Part shown: positions 28,684 to 38,184 of the stretch, one piece after another
Layout of the letters: the number at the start of each line of letters is the position of its first letter
Numbering within the stretch: position 1 is the first letter of the stretch
Assembly (NCBI GenBank): GCA_003169675.1
Contig: PNAT01000181.1
Coordinates: forward strand, 1 to 40,888
Direction of reading: 5' to 3'
DNA length: 40,888 nucleotides
Origin: Acidimicrobiaceae bacterium
Lineage (GTDB): Bacteria > Actinomycetota > Acidimicrobiia > Acidimicrobiales > RAAP-2
Program-made: the position numbers and the translations under genes
The notes under the pieces: generated by a model
Told to the model about the DNA's origin: nothing
Databases searched by the model: none
Seen by the model: the letters and a program-made list of their open reading frames with translations, nothing else

Positions 28684-28944
28684 TTACTTCTTGTAAAGCG
28701 AGAAAATGAAGAGAGCCGTGAACGCCAGGTTGATGAAGTACATCGCCTCCACCAGACCGACGGTGAGGAACATGATGGTGAAGAGTCGTCCCTGCGCTTC
28801 GGGCTGACGGGCCACACCGGCAATGGTTGCGCTTCCCGCCAGACCGTCACCCACTGCGGCGCCGATAGCGCCTCCCCCCAATGCCAGGCCGCCTCCGACC
28901 ATGGCTCCGGCCAGTTGAATGGCCTGTGCTGTTGTGTCTGCCAT
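28684..28944 (-). CDS. atpE: ATP synthase Fo c subunit (proton ring)
   Basis: An 86-residue hairpin of two membrane helices joined by the polar loop ARQPEAQGR. The first helix is glycine-rich ([22 protein letters not shown]). The ion-carrying residue is Glu66 in [13 protein letters not shown]. The Gln/Glu-Thr pattern of sodium-type rings is absent, so protons are the likely ion. The strong ribosome site AAAGGAG precedes the ATG, as expected for a subunit needed in many copies. This is the subunit targeted by bedaquiline in mycobacteria. Confidence 0.97.
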   Translation of the reverse strand: MADTTAQAIQLAGAMVGGGLALGGGAIGAAVGDGLAGSATIAGVARQPEAQGRLFTIMFLTVGLVEAMYFINLAFTALFIFSLYKK

Positions 28945-28978
28945 GTAATTGCTCTCCTTTTTGAGTTGACGAGTGATC

Positions 28979-29827
28979 CTAAGTGGACAGTGCAGCTTCT
29001 GGAGTCGAATGAATCAGATCGACATCGTGATCGTGACCGTCTCCGTGCTCGGTACTCATGGCCACATCGAAGTAGAGAATGGTCAGTAAGGCGAAGATGA
29101 AGGCCTGAATTCCGCCGATGGCCAGATCGAAAACCTTCCAGACCGGATTCACAATGAGCACGAGGACGTTGCCGATCGGGACTGCACCGAGCTTCCAGAC
29201 ACCCAAAAATGCAATCAGCGAAAGCATCAATGTGCCGGAAAGGAGGTTGCCGAACAGTCGCAGGGCCAGGGTTATCGGCTTAGCGATCTCTTCCACCAGA
29301 TTGATGAAGAGATTGAAGGGCAATAAGAAGATGGGGAACGGCTGCGTGAGGTAGTGCTTCACGTAGCCGACCGGACCTCGGGCTCGAATCGATGCCATGT
29401 GCACCAGGATGATGACGAAGAGTGACATGGCCAGAGGCAGATTGATGTCGGAGTTGGGTGCACTCAGCCATTCGTACTTCGAACCCAGACCCACGACCGT
29501 GAAGATGTTGCAGACAAAAATGAACACGAAGAGGGACGCAGCGAGTGGGATCACGGCCTGGCCCTTTGGCCCGATGGACCCTTCCACCTGCTTGGTCAGT
29601 GCCCCGATGCCCATCTCCCAAGCCGCCTGGAGTCGTCCGGGTACCCCGCTGGTCATCTGTCGCCGGAGGGCGATCGCCAACAGGCACACCACCACGACGG
29701 CAGCAGCCGTGGCCCACACCGTGTCCATATCGAGAGTGCCGCCGAACAGGGTGCCCTTGACGTGCTCACCGACCGAGATTTCCGTGGCCGGATTCATGAG
29801 CGGCACCAGCCCTCCAAAAATGCTCAT
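28979..29827 (-). CDS. atpB: ATP synthase Fo a subunit
   Basis: A 282-residue membrane subunit with five to six helices forming the proton half-channels. The essential stator arginine is Arg190 in [12 protein letters not shown], and the [17 protein letters not shown] helix near the C-terminus is typical. The tail is His/Asp-rich ([14 protein letters not shown]). The ATG at 29827 overlaps the stop of the preceding AtpI-like gene as ATGA. Confidence 0.96.
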   Translation of the reverse strand: MSIFGGLVPLMNPATEISVGEHVKGTLFGGTLDMDTVWATAAAVVVVCLLAIALRRQMTSGVPGRLQAAWEMGIGALTKQVEGSIGPKGQAVIPLAASLFVFIFVCNIFTVVGLGSKYEWLSAPNSDINLPLAMSLFVIILVHMASIRARGPVGYVKHYLTQPFPIFLLPFNLFINLVEEIAKPITLALRLFGNLLSGTLMLSLIAFLGVWKLGAVPIGNVLVLIVNPVWKVFDLAIGGIQAFIFALLTILYFDVAMSTEHGDGHDHDVDLIHSTPEAALST

Positions 29828-30294
29828 GAAGGGGCGCTCCCAGAGTCATCTCCGGTAGAGGCGATCGAATGGCCGGCCGAGCCATCCACGTCGCTGAGGC
29901 CACCGTGGCCCATGGTGAACATAGAGCGGGCCACATTGAGCAGCAGGAAGAACTGGAAGGCAGCCAAACCAACCATGACACCTAATCCGAGATCGAACGA
30001 AAGGAAGAGGAGACCCACTGCGCACACCGAGATGGCCGCCAACCGGCCTACGGTGTTGGTGGCGAGCGGGCGCTTATGGTTCTCGTCCTCCCGAGCTCCG
30101 ATCTTGGCCACCGACCGCTGGATCAAGCGGAAGTTGACGACGCCAAGCCCGATGCCGATGCACAGCCCAAGGCCGGTCAACGCCGCACTGAGGGCCAGAC
30201 AGGCCACCAGGCCGATCACACCGAAGCTGAGGGCGCTGAAGACGGTCCGCCGTGAGACCCGGGCCAGATCAGGGAGCGCGAAGTTGGCAAACAT
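29824..30294 (-). CDS. AtpI-like membrane protein of the ATP synthase operon
   Basis: A 156-residue protein with four predicted membrane helices arranged in two pairs (about 19-35, 37-56, 82-100 and 104-124) and a hydrophilic Ser/Asp/Gly-rich tail. Position directly before atpB, size and topology match AtpI/ATP synthase I proteins (like mycobacterial Rv1303), which help c-ring assembly. Sequence identity across this family is low, so the assignment rests largely on context. It is coupled to atpB. Confidence 0.75.
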   Translation of the reverse strand: MFANFALPDLARVSRRTVFSALSFGVIGLVACLALSAALTGLGLCIGIGLGVVNFRLIQRSVAKIGAREDENHKRPLATNTVGRLAAISVCAVGLLFLSFDLGLGVMVGLAAFQFFLLLNVARSMFTMGHGGLSDVDGSAGHSIASTGDDSGSAPS

Positions 30295-30336
30295 GGGCTG
30301 ATCAGACTTTCCTGGCCGCTGACGTGGCCCTCGCGT

Positions 30337-30594
30337 TTAAGAGAATTTCCTGTATTGGGCGACGCACAGCAGCACGGCCGACACGATGCCGAAGGCCAGG
30401 CCGGCAAAACTGAACCACGGGGTCGTGTTCAGCCACGAGTCGAGGGCGAAGCCCGCTCCTCCCGCCCCGACGACACTGATGGCACAGGCGGTGCCCATCC
30501 AGAAGAAGTCCCCTAGTTGGGGGACATTGGCTGACTTGGGCTCGGGGAAGGCCGTCCCTCCCGAGGCCTCCGTGGCCCCGTCCGGCTCCGTCAC
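30337..30594 (-). CDS. AtpZ/AtpI-type two-helix membrane protein, first gene of the atp operon
   Basis: An 85-residue protein: a hydrophilic N-terminus of about 28 residues, then two membrane helices (about 29-50 and 57-79) joined by the short loop SWLNTTPW. The FFWMGTACAISVVGAGGAGFALDSWLNTTPWFSFAGLAFGI pattern is that of the small AtpZ/AtpI family (PF09527 type), often the first gene of atp operons. The start is GTG; an in-frame TGA lies nine codons upstream and no ribosome site is visible, so translation may be leaderless. Confidence 0.7.
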   Translation of the reverse strand: MTEPDGATEASGGTAFPEPKSANVPQLGDFFWMGTACAISVVGAGGAGFALDSWLNTTPWFSFAGLAFGIVSAVLLCVAQYRKFS

Positions 30595-30690
30595 CCGACC
30601 GGGCGCGCCCGACGACGCTCACTTGACCACGCATGCGACTTCTTCCCCTTTACGCGGTGCGTGGCGCGCCAGAGTCCGACGTCCGGATAC

Positions 30691-30702
30691 CCGCAATTGC
30701 GG
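30691..30702. promoter_or_regulatory. 12-bp perfect palindrome upstream of the atp operon
   Basis: CCGCAATTGCGG lies in the 203-bp gap between the wecA stop and the first atp gene, about 97 bp before the GTG at 30594. The gap must hold the atp promoter if the operon is not read through from wecA, but I see no convincing -35/-10 pair. The palindrome could be an operator or chance. Confidence 0.3.
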
Positions 30703-30797
30703 TGCCAGACGGGGCGAGGTGGACGGGGTACACAGGCGTCATCATCGCACTCCGGCCAAGATGCCGTCCAAACGCTCACCGGGCACACCGGACCAGC

Positions 30798-31973
30798 TCA
30801 GCGGCCCGGCCCGGACCTGATCGGCAGGGGGGGCGACCGCCCTTCGAATTCCTCATCGTCGTCGTCCCCGTTGCCCTTGCGCAGCCCGGGGTGGAAGAGG
30901 GTGTAGAGACCCGCCCCGAGGACAGCCGCCCCGAGCGGGATGAAGGCATTGACCTGGTGGATGAACAGGGGGAAGAGGACAAATCCGGACAGGATGGCGG
31001 TCCAGGCCCACAGGATGAGGACGCTTCGGCGTGGCCCGTGCCCCAGCCGCAGCAGCCGGTGGTGGATGTGCTCCTTGTCGGGTGTATGGAAACCGGTCCC
31101 CCGGGCGGTCCGCCGGATGAAGGCGAAAGCCATGTCGACGATCGGCACCCCCAGGATGAAGAAGGGGATGAAGAGGGGGGCGAAGAAGAAGTAGGTCACG
31201 CCGGTGGTGGGCGTCGTCGTGGGGACCCGGCCCCCGATGACCATGGTGGAGGCGGCCATGAGCAGGCCGAGGAAATGGGCGCCGGCGTCCCCCATGAAGA
31301 TGCGGGCCGGATTGAAATTGAAGGGGAGAAAGCCCAGGCAGATCCCGCAGGCGATGAAGGCGATCAGGGGGCCGACATTGTCGGACGGGATCAGGCCCAA
31401 CCCCATCAGGCGCACGCCGTAGATGGCCAGGGCGCCACCGCCGATGGCCACGACCCCGGCGGCCAGCCCGTCCAGGCCGTCAATGAGGTTGATGGCATTG
31501 GTGAGGGCGATGACCCAGGCGGCGGTGATCAGGGGGATGATGCCCGGGGTGAGCACGAAGAAGCCGGCCAGCGGGACCTTGAACTCGTACATGGTGACGC
31601 CCATGAAGTACAAGATGCTGGCCGAGAGGACCTGGCCCGCCATCTTGGCCGGGGCCGACATGTCCCTCACGTCATCGATGAGGCCGACGGCGAACATGGC
31701 GCCGGCCGCCAGCACCACGCCCATCAGCTCCGGAGAGTCGGAGAAGATCGGCCGCAGGGCCGGGATGGCGGCTGCGGCCAGCACCGCGACCAGGAAGCCC
31801 ACGAACATGGCGGCGCCCCCGCCGTAGGGGATGGGCTTGGTGTGCATCTTGCGCTCGTCGGGCGTGGCGACGTAGCCCACCCGCACCGAGATCCGGCGGG
31901 CCGGGACGGTCAGGGCGGCTGTCGCCCCAGCCGCCACCACCATGACCAGGGCATACCAGCCGAGGTCGGGCAT
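30798..31973 (-). CDS. wecA: Undecaprenyl-phosphate N-acetylglucosaminyl-1-phosphate transferase (WecA/TagO/Rfe family)
   Basis: A 391-residue polytopic membrane enzyme with about eleven helices that starts lipid-linked cell-wall glycan synthesis (in mycobacteria, the arabinogalactan linker). Visible motifs are the cytoplasmic DDVRD, NAINLIDGLDGLAAG, FNFNPARIFMGDAG and the HIHHRLLRLGHG loop, all diagnostic. The C-terminal tail is acidic, then Pro/Arg-rich (GNGDDDDEEFEGR). The ATG lies 3 bp after the glyA stop. Position just before the atp operon matches rfe in mycobacteria. Confidence 0.93.
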   Translation of the reverse strand: MPDLGWYALVMVVAAGATAALTVPARRISVRVGYVATPDERKMHTKPIPYGGGAAMFVGFLVAVLAAAAIPALRPIFSDSPELMGVVLAAGAMFAVGLIDDVRDMSAPAKMAGQVLSASILYFMGVTMYEFKVPLAGFFVLTPGIIPLITAAWVIALTNAINLIDGLDGLAAGVVAIGGGALAIYGVRLMGLGLIPSDNVGPLIAFIACGICLGFLPFNFNPARIFMGDAGAHFLGLLMAASTMVIGGRVPTTTPTTGVTYFFFAPLFIPFFILGVPIVDMAFAFIRRTARGTGFHTPDKEHIHHRLLRLGHGPRRSVLILWAWTAILSGFVLFPLFIHQVNAFIPLGAAVLGAGLYTLFHPGLRKGNGDDDDEEFEGRSPPLPIRSGPGR

Positions 31974-31976
31974 GCC

Positions 31977-33260
31977 TTAACCCAGGAGGTCGGGGTAGGG
32001 CTGGAACGAGGCACAGAGCAGGGCGACCTCGGACCGCACGGCGGCGATCTCGCCCTCATCGGTACGCGCCTGCAGCGTCCGGGCGATCAGCCCGGCGATC
32101 ACCTGCATCTCGGCGGTGCCCATGCCGGCCGTCGTCTGGGCCGCGGCGCCCAGGCGGAGCCCGGAGGTGACGAACGGTGTGCGGGGATCGTCGGGGATGG
32201 TGTTTCGGTTGCAGGTGATCCCGGCCCGGTCCAGTACCTCTTGGGCCTCCTTGCCGGTCAGCTCGGCGTCGAAGGGGCGCAGGTCGACCAGGACCATGTG
32301 GTTGTCCGTCCCTCCCGAGACGAGACGGAAGCCGTGGCCGGCCAATGCCGAGGCCAGGGCCGCCGCGTTGGCCACCACCTGGGCGGCGTACTGGCGGAAC
32401 TCGGGCCGGGAGGCCTCGGCGAAGGCCACCGCCTTGGCGGCGATGACGTGCTCGAGCGGTCCGCCCTGGAGACCGGGGAACACGGCGCTGTCGATCTTCT
32501 TCGCCAGGTCCGACCGACAGAGGATGGCGCCTCCCCGCGGGCCGCGCAGCGTCTTGTGGGTGGTCAGGGTCACCACATCGGCCACCCCCACCGGGCTGGG
32601 GTGGGCGCCGCCGGCAATCAATCCGGCCGGATGGGCGGCGTCGAACATGAAGAGCGCGCCGACCGAGTCGGCGATCTCGCGGAACGGTTGGGGGTCGATG
32701 ATCCGGGAGTAGGCGGTGGATCCGGCCACGATGAGCGCCGGCTGCTCGGACTTGGCCACATGGGCCACCTGATCGAAGTCGATGACCTCGCCCGGGCCCC
32801 CGCCGGACGGCGCTTCGGGGGTCACGCCGTAGGAGACGAATCGCCAGATCTTGCTGGTGATGGAGGCCGGGGACCCGTGGGTCAGGTGCCCGCCGTGGTC
32901 CAGCCGCATGGCCAAGACGGTGGCCCCGGGCTCCAGGAGAGCCTGGTAGACGGCCAGATTGGCATTGGCGCCGGCATGGGGCTGCACGTTGGCGTGGTCG
33001 GCCCCGAACAGTGCGGTGGCCCGGTTGCGGGCCAGGTCCTCCACCTCGTCGATGATCTGGTTCCCGCCGTAGTAGCGCCGGCCCGGATAGCCCTCGGCGT
33101 ACTTGTTGGTCAGCACGGAGCCCGAGGCGGCCAGGACGGCCGGGGAGGTGAAATTCTCCGAGGCGATCAGTTGCAGTGTGGTCTGCTGGCGGGTCAGTTC
33201 CCGGTGGATGAGCCCGGCAACCTCGGGATCCGAGGCCAGGGCCGTGTCGTAGGTGCTCAT
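31977..33260 (-). CDS. glyA: Serine hydroxymethyltransferase
   Basis: A 427-residue PLP enzyme converting serine and tetrahydrofolate to glycine and methylene-tetrahydrofolate. The PLP lysine is Lys236 in the signature [14 protein letters not shown]. Other family blocks are [13 protein letters not shown] (31-43), [14 protein letters not shown] (53-66), [11 protein letters not shown] (91-101) and [12 protein letters not shown]. Length is normal. The ATG overlaps the rpiB stop as ATGA, and wecA follows after 3 bp. Confidence 0.96.
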   Translation of the reverse strand: MSTYDTALASDPEVAGLIHRELTRQQTTLQLIASENFTSPAVLAASGSVLTNKYAEGYPGRRYYGGNQIIDEVEDLARNRATALFGADHANVQPHAGANANLAVYQALLEPGATVLAMRLDHGGHLTHGSPASITSKIWRFVSYGVTPEAPSGGGPGEVIDFDQVAHVAKSEQPALIVAGSTAYSRIIDPQPFREIADSVGALFMFDAAHPAGLIAGGAHPSPVGVADVVTLTTHKTLRGPRGGAILCRSDLAKKIDSAVFPGLQGGPLEHVIAAKAVAFAEASRPEFRQYAAQVVANAAALASALAGHGFRLVSGGTDNHMVLVDLRPFDAELTGKEAQEVLDRAGITCNRNTIPDDPRTPFVTSGLRLGAAAQTTAGMGTAEMQVIAGLIARTLQARTDEGEIAAVRSEVALLCASFQPYPDLLG

Positions 33261-33727
33261 GACGACCCTTCACCGGGCCGGACCAGCTCCCGGTCCAGTT
33301 CGGCCAACTTGGAGATCCGTTCATCATGGCGACCGTGCTCCTCGCCCGCCTCCAGGAAGGCCGTCAAGGAATCGATGGCCACGGCAGTGCCCATGGTGCG
33401 TCCGCCGAGGCAGACCACATTGGCGTGGTTGTGCCGGCGGGCCAGGGTGGCGGTGGTGACGTCGTGGATGACGGCCGCCCGGACGCCGGGGATCTTGTTG
33501 GCCGCCATGGAGATGCCGATGCCGCTGCCGCAGGTGCAGACGCCCAGGTCGGCGTCCCCCGCCACCACGGCCCGGCCGACAGCCGCCCCGAAGTCGGGGT
33601 AGTCGACCGACGTGGTCCCGTCATGGGTGCCCAGGTCGGTGACCTGATGCCCCAGGGCCGCCAATTCGATCTTGAGGATCTCCTTGAGCGGAAACCCGGC
33701 GTGATCCGAGCCGAGGGCGACGCGCAT
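33257..33727 (-). CDS. rpiB: Ribose-5-phosphate isomerase B
   Basis: A 156-residue isomerase of the pentose phosphate pathway. Active-site elements are GSDHAG (6-11), SVDYPDFG, Cys66 in [15 protein letters not shown] and the [14 protein letters not shown] segment. It resembles the RpiB/LacAB family; without a lac context the ribose-5-phosphate role is likely. The ATG at 33727 marks the homologous N-terminus [11 protein letters not shown]; open frame beyond it is antisense to the next gene. It starts a leftward unit with glyA and wecA and is divergent (64 bp) from the thiolase-like gene. Confidence 0.93.
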   Translation of the reverse strand: MRVALGSDHAGFPLKEILKIELAALGHQVTDLGTHDGTTSVDYPDFGAAVGRAVVAGDADLGVCTCGSGIGISMAANKIPGVRAAVIHDVTTATLARRHNHANVVCLGGRTMGTAVAIDSLTAFLEAGEEHGRHDERISKLAELDRELVRPGEGSS

Positions 33728-33791
33728 GAGCAGGGAGTCTACCGAGGCCCCAGGGACCCTTGGAGGCGTGAGCCGATACGCTCCTCGGGCC

Positions 33792-35360
33792 ATGGCCCTC
33801 AACCCCCGCACCCCGGTCGTCGTCGGTGTCGGACAGGTCACGGTCCGCCCCGAACCCGACGCCGAGCCGGCCGAGCGACCCGAACCGGTCGAGTTGATGG
33901 CGCGAGCCCTGCGCGCCGCCGCCGAGGACTGCGACGGCGCCCGGCCTGGTGGAGGCGCCCCGGCCGGCCAGGCCCTGATCCGTCGGGCCGACAGCATCCG
34001 CGTCGTGGTGCCCCTCGGCTGGCGTTCCATCAACCCTGCCCTCATCGTGGCCGCGCGGTTGGGCTTCTCCACCGAGGACACACCCCGTGAGTTAGTGCTG
34101 TCGGCCATCGGGGGAAACACGCCCCAGGCACTGATGCATGACGCCTGCCGCGCCATCAGCCGAGGCGACCTGGGCGTGGTCCTGGTGACCGGAGCCGAAG
34201 CGATGTACACCCGCGCCTCATCACGGCGCGATCCGGGAAAGGCACCCCTGGCCTGGGCCAGCCAGGCGGCCGATGGGACACCCGAACCGACGTTGTTCGG
34301 GGTGGACAAGCCCGGGGCGACCGAACTCGAGATGTCGAGGGGAGTCATCCTCCCCATCCACGCCTACCCCCTGTTCGAGAATGCCCTGCGCGCGGCCAAC
34401 GGGTGGAGCCTGGCCGAGCATGGCGCCCGGATCGGCGCCCTGTGGTCGCGCTTCAGCCAGGTGGCGGCCAGCAATCCCCACGCCTGGATCCGCCAATCCC
34501 GCACCGCCGAGGAGATCGTGGCTCCGTCGGCCGACAACCGCATGGTCTCCTTCCCCTACCCCAAGCTGTGCACGGCCAACATGCAGGTCGACCAGGGGGC
34601 GGGGTACATCGTGTGCTCGGTGGAGGCCGCCCGCGCCGCCGGCGTGCCTGAGGACCGGTGGGTCTTTCCCCTAGCCGGTGCCGACGCCAACGACCATTGG
34701 TTCATCTCCCACCGGCCCGAGCTGCACCGCTCCCCCGCCATCCGGCTGGCCGGGCAGGCCACCCTCGAGCTGGCCGGCCTCGGCATCGACGACGTGGCAG
34801 CGATCGACCTCTATTCCTGCTTCCCGGCCGTGGTGCAGATGGCGGCCCATGAGCTCGGGCTGCCGATCGACGATCCGGGCCGACCGCTCACGCTGACCGG
34901 TGGGCTCACATTCGGCGGGGGCCCGGGGAACAACTACACCTCGCACGGCATCGCCCAGACCGTCGGCGCCTTACGGGACGAGCCGGGAACCGTCGGTCTC
35001 GTCACCGGCCTGGGCTGGTACGCCACCAAGCATTCCGTCGGCCTCTATGCCTCGCGCCCACCGGCCGGGGATGGCGCGGCGCCCTTCGCCTGGCGCGATG
35101 TGCAACCTGAGGTCGACGCCCTGCCCCAATGCCGGGTCGACTCGGAGGCAAGCGGGCCGGTGCGGGTCGAGACCTATACGGTGGCCTTCGATCGCGAGGG
35201 GCAACCTGAGCGAGGGATCGTGGCCTGCCGGACGGCGGACGACAGCCGGGCCTGGGGCAACATCGGTGACGCCGACACCTTGACCGCACTGTGCACGGAG
35301 GAGGGCATCGGCCGCACCGGCGTTCTGGCCGATGGAGGCTTGCTCGTCCTCGACGATTGA
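33792..35360 (+). CDS. Thiolase-like protein (TLP1-type), lacking the usual nucleophilic cysteine
   Basis: A 522-residue thiolase-superfamily protein. It begins RTPVVVGVGQ; the region that normally carries NxxCASG reads LSAIGGNTPQALMHDACRAI, so the acyl-accepting cysteine is missing. DLYSCFPAVVQ, GGLTFGGGPGNNYTSHGIAQTVGAL and a C-terminal OB-like extension (RVETYTVAFDREGQPERGIVACRT) resemble mycobacterial thiolase-like protein 1, which binds CoA but is not a classical thiolase. The ATG at 33792 was taken for homology; a GTG at 33768 has GGAGG too close to it. It is the first of three rightward genes. Substrate is unknown. Confidence 0.82.
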   Translation: MALNPRTPVVVGVGQVTVRPEPDAEPAERPEPVELMARALRAAAEDCDGARPGGGAPAGQALIRRADSIRVVVPLGWRSINPALIVAARLGFSTEDTPRELVLSAIGGNTPQALMHDACRAISRGDLGVVLVTGAEAMYTRASSRRDPGKAPLAWASQAADGTPEPTLFGVDKPGATELEMSRGVILPIHAYPLFENALRAANGWSLAEHGARIGALWSRFSQVAASNPHAWIRQSRTAEEIVAPSADNRMVSFPYPKLCTANMQVDQGAGYIVCSVEAARAAGVPEDRWVFPLAGADANDHWFISHRPELHRSPAIRLAGQATLELAGLGIDDVAAIDLYSCFPAVVQMAAHELGLPIDDPGRPLTLTGGLTFGGGPGNNYTSHGIAQTVGALRDEPGTVGLVTGLGWYATKHSVGLYASRPPAGDGAAPFAWRDVQPEVDALPQCRVDSEASGPVRVETYTVAFDREGQPERGIVACRTADDSRAWGNIGDADTLTALCTEEGIGRTGVLADGGLLVLDD

Positions 35361-35400
35361 GCCCGGAGGTTGCTCAAGCGCCCGGAATCTATGGTGGGGC

Positions 35401-37113
35401 ATGGCACACGATCTGGTGATCCGGGGCGGCCTGGTGGTCGACGGCTTGGGAGGAGAGCCCAGGCGCGGCGACGTGGCCGTCGACGGCGGGACCATCACCG
35501 CCGTCGGCTCCGTGAGCGGGCGGGGCGCAGACGAGATCGACGCCGCCGAACTCCTGGTCACACCCGGATTCGTCGATATCCATACCCACTACGACGGTCA
35601 GGCCACGTGGGACTCCTCGGTGGCGCCGTCCAGCTGGCACGGTGTGACCACCGCGGTGATGGGCAACTGCGGGGTCGGGTTCGCCCCGGTGCGTCCCGAC
35701 GCGCACGCCCAGTTGATCTCGCTCATGGAGGGTGTGGAGGACATCCCGGGCGCCGTCCTGGACGAGGGCATCGACTGGACGTGGGAGAGCTTCGGTGAGT
35801 ATCTCAGTGCGGTCGAGCGCCGGCCCCACGAGATCGACCTGTGCGCCCAACTCCCCCATGGTGCGCTGCGTCTCTACGTCATGGGCGAGCGGGCCGCCCG
35901 CCTGGAGGAGGCGACGGAGGAGGACGCGGTGGCCATGCGGCAGCTGGCCCAGGAGGCCATGGAAGCGGGCGCCATCGGCTTCTCGACCTCGCGCACGTTG
36001 AACCATCGCACGGCCACCGGCGGTCACACCCCGTCGCTGCGGGCCACGGCGCACGAGCTCGAGATGATTGTCGGGGGTGTGGCGGATGCCGGGCACGGCG
36101 TGGTGGAGCTGATCTCGGATTTCTGGCCGGACCCCGAGGGCGAGTTCGCCATGATCCGCAACCTGGTGGCACTGACCGGTCGGCCACTCTCGGTCTCACT
36201 GGCTCAGAGTCACCAGCGCCCCGAGAGCTGGCGCGAGCTGCTCGGCCAGATTGAGGCGGCGGCGGCCGAGGGACTCCCGATCAGAGCCCAGGTGGCGCCG
36301 CGACCGATCGGCCTGCTGCTCGGCCTGCAGTCCTCCTTTCATCCATTCTCGGGCCACCCCTCCTATGTCACGATCGCCCATCTGCCCTTGGACGAACAGG
36401 TGCGCACCATGCGTGACCCGTCGTTCCGGATCCGCCTGCTGGAAGAGTCGCCGCCGCGGTCCCGGAGCATCATCGATTACAAGCGGATGTTCCCCCTGGG
36501 CGATGTGCCCGACTACGAACCCCCGCCCGACCGGAGCGTGCAGAGTGTGGCCGCCGCCCTGGGGATGGAGCCCGAAGAAGTGGCACTCGACCTGATGCTC
36601 GAAGACGACGGGCGGAGCTTCTTGTTCGCACCCTTTTCCAACTACGCCGATTGCAGCCTCGACGCCTGCGGCGAAATGATGGCGCACCCCGACACGGTGT
36701 TCGGGCTGGGCGACGGTGGAGCCCATGTCGGCATCATCGCCGACGCCAGCTACCCCACCTACGCCCTGGCGCACTGGACCCGCGACCGCGACCATGGCCG
36801 GATGGGCGTGGGCTGGATGGTCGAGCAGCTGACCAGCCGCACCGCCCGCACCGTCGGGCTCCACGACCGTGGGGTGGTGGCACCCGGCCTGCGAGCCGAT
36901 CTCAATGTCATCGACTTCGATCAGCTGCGGTGCGAGCGGCCCACCATGGCCTACGACCTGCCGGCCGGCGGGAAGCGCCTGGTGCAACGGGCCCGCGGGT
37001 ACGCCGCCACCATCGTCAACGGTTCGGTGATCGCCCGGGACGGCGAGCCCACCGGTGCCCTACCCGGCCGCCTGGTCCGGGGCCCCCAGGGCGATTCACG
37101 CGGGTCCCGATGA
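35401..37113 (+). CDS. N-acyl-D-amino-acid deacylase family amidohydrolase
   Basis: A 570-residue metal-dependent amidohydrolase. The beta-strand start is [17 protein letters not shown], the metal motif HTH is at 61-63 in [16 protein letters not shown], and Cys90 in [10 protein letters not shown] is the bridging ligand typical of D-aminoacylases. The catalytic Asp in [10 protein letters not shown] is near residue 438. Length suits the D-aminoacylase (COG3653) branch; close homologues act on N-acyl-D-amino acids, but the actual substrate may differ (dihydropyrimidinase-like and other cyclic amides are alternatives). The ATG at 35401 follows GGTGGGG, 40 bp after the thiolase-like stop and 30 bp before the dioxygenase. 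Confidence 0.85.
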   Translation: MAHDLVIRGGLVVDGLGGEPRRGDVAVDGGTITAVGSVSGRGADEIDAAELLVTPGFVDIHTHYDGQATWDSSVAPSSWHGVTTAVMGNCGVGFAPVRPDAHAQLISLMEGVEDIPGAVLDEGIDWTWESFGEYLSAVERRPHEIDLCAQLPHGALRLYVMGERAARLEEATEEDAVAMRQLAQEAMEAGAIGFSTSRTLNHRTATGGHTPSLRATAHELEMIVGGVADAGHGVVELISDFWPDPEGEFAMIRNLVALTGRPLSVSLAQSHQRPESWRELLGQIEAAAAEGLPIRAQVAPRPIGLLLGLQSSFHPFSGHPSYVTIAHLPLDEQVRTMRDPSFRIRLLEESPPRSRSIIDYKRMFPLGDVPDYEPPPDRSVQSVAAALGMEPEEVALDLMLEDDGRSFLFAPFSNYADCSLDACGEMMAHPDTVFGLGDGGAHVGIIADASYPTYALAHWTRDRDHGRMGVGWMVEQLTSRTARTVGLHDRGVVAPGLRADLNVIDFDQLRCERPTMAYDLPAGGKRLVQRARGYAATIVNGSVIARDGEPTGALPGRLVRGPQGDSRGSR

Positions 37114-37143
37114 AGGCAGCCGAACGGGAGGAAGGAGATCAGC

Positions 37144-38184
37144 ATGGAATTGCACGAGCTTGAACCCCTGGCCGAGTGGCGGGCCGCCGACGTGGCTGAC
37201 CCGGAGGCGTGGACGCTCCGACTGACCGAGAGTGATCGGGCCGAATTGGATGCCGCGCTGGTGGTGGCCAAGGCCAAGAGCTCCGACCCTCTCGAGATCA
37301 CCCGGGACGACTTCCCGCTCGACGCACTGGCACCCAAGCTCGACGGCGTGATCGAGGTGCTGCTGGGCGGGCGCGGCTTCATGCGCATAGCCACCCTCGA
37401 TGTCGACACCTATGCCGACGACGACCTCACCCTGCTGTACTGGGGCATCGGCCTCCACCTGGGAGAACCGTGGGCCCAGAACAAATACGGCCACGTCCTC
37501 GGTGACGTCACGGACCAGGGCAAGACCATTGACGACCCCACCGTGCGGGGCAACGAATTGGGCGGCATCGCCTTGGACTACCACTCCGATGGGTCCGACC
37601 TGGTCGGCCTGCTCTGCTTGCGCACGGCCCGCTCCGGCGGACTCTCCTGCGTGGCCAACGCGGTGGCCATCCACAATCACATGGTCCGCGAGTGCCCCGA
37701 CCTCGCCGCCGCCCTCTATGAGGAGTTGCCGTACGACGCCCGGGGCGAGCAGGCCGAGGGGGCCAGCGCGTTCTACACCGTGCCGGGTTTCACCGAGCAC
37801 GCCGGTCGGCTCTTCGTCCGCTTCATCGCGCCCTACATCCTGGCGTCGCAGCGCCACGCTGACGCGCCCCCATTGAGCGCCACCGCCAGGGCGGCCATCG
37901 CCAAGGTGATGGAGCTGTCCAACGACCCCGACTTCAACGTCTATATGGATCTGCAGCCGGGTGAGATGCAATTCATCAACAACTACCACGTGCTCCATGG
38001 GCGGACGGCCTACGTGGATGATGTGGCCAATGGCTATATGCGCCACTTCAAGCGATTGTGGCTGGCCACCTACGCGCTGACCGACCGCCCGCGGCACTTC
38101 CGCACCATGGGGCGCTCCCATTGGGAAGCCAGGCGGTCCGTGAGTGCGCTGCCGGCTATTCAGCGGGCGGGCGCGACGACCTGA
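37144..38184 (+). CDS. TauD/TfdA-family Fe(II)/2-oxoglutarate-dependent dioxygenase
   Basis: A 346-residue double-stranded beta-helix oxygenase. The iron ligands are His147 and Asp149 in YHSDGSDLVGLL and distal His285 in NNYHVLHGR; a 2-oxoglutarate-binding arginine is in the RHFKRLWL segment (300-306). The family hydroxylates substrates such as taurine, alkyl sulfates, carnitine precursors or aryloxyacids; the substrate here cannot be read. A strong AAGGAG lies 7 bases before the ATG. It ends the rightward three-gene cluster and its 3' end overlaps the end of the convergent TsaC-like gene by about 29 bp. Confidence 0.88.
   Translation: MELHELEPLAEWRAADVADPEAWTLRLTESDRAELDAALVVAKAKSSDPLEITRDDFPLDALAPKLDGVIEVLLGGRGFMRIATLDVDTYADDDLTLLYWGIGLHLGEPWAQNKYGHVLGDVTDQGKTIDDPTVRGNELGGIALDYHSDGSDLVGLLCLRTARSGGLSCVANAVAIHNHMVRECPDLAAALYEELPYDARGEQAEGASAFYTVPGFTEHAGRLFVRFIAPYILASQRHADAPPLSATARAAIAKVMELSNDPDFNVYMDLQPGEMQFINNYHVLHGRTAYVDDVANGYMRHFKRLWLATYALTDRPRHFRTMGRSHWEARRSVSALPAIQRAGATT

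Noticed and set aside
30633-33602. Long open frame on the + strand (about 989 codons)
   Set aside because: It is antisense to wecA and glyA, both clear by motif, and its translation is low-complexity Gly/Asp/Glu/His/Arg typical of the shadow frame in GC-rich DNA.
33728-34357. Upstream extension of the rpiB frame
   Set aside because: RpiB homology begins exactly at the ATG at 33727; the extra part is antisense to the thiolase-like gene.
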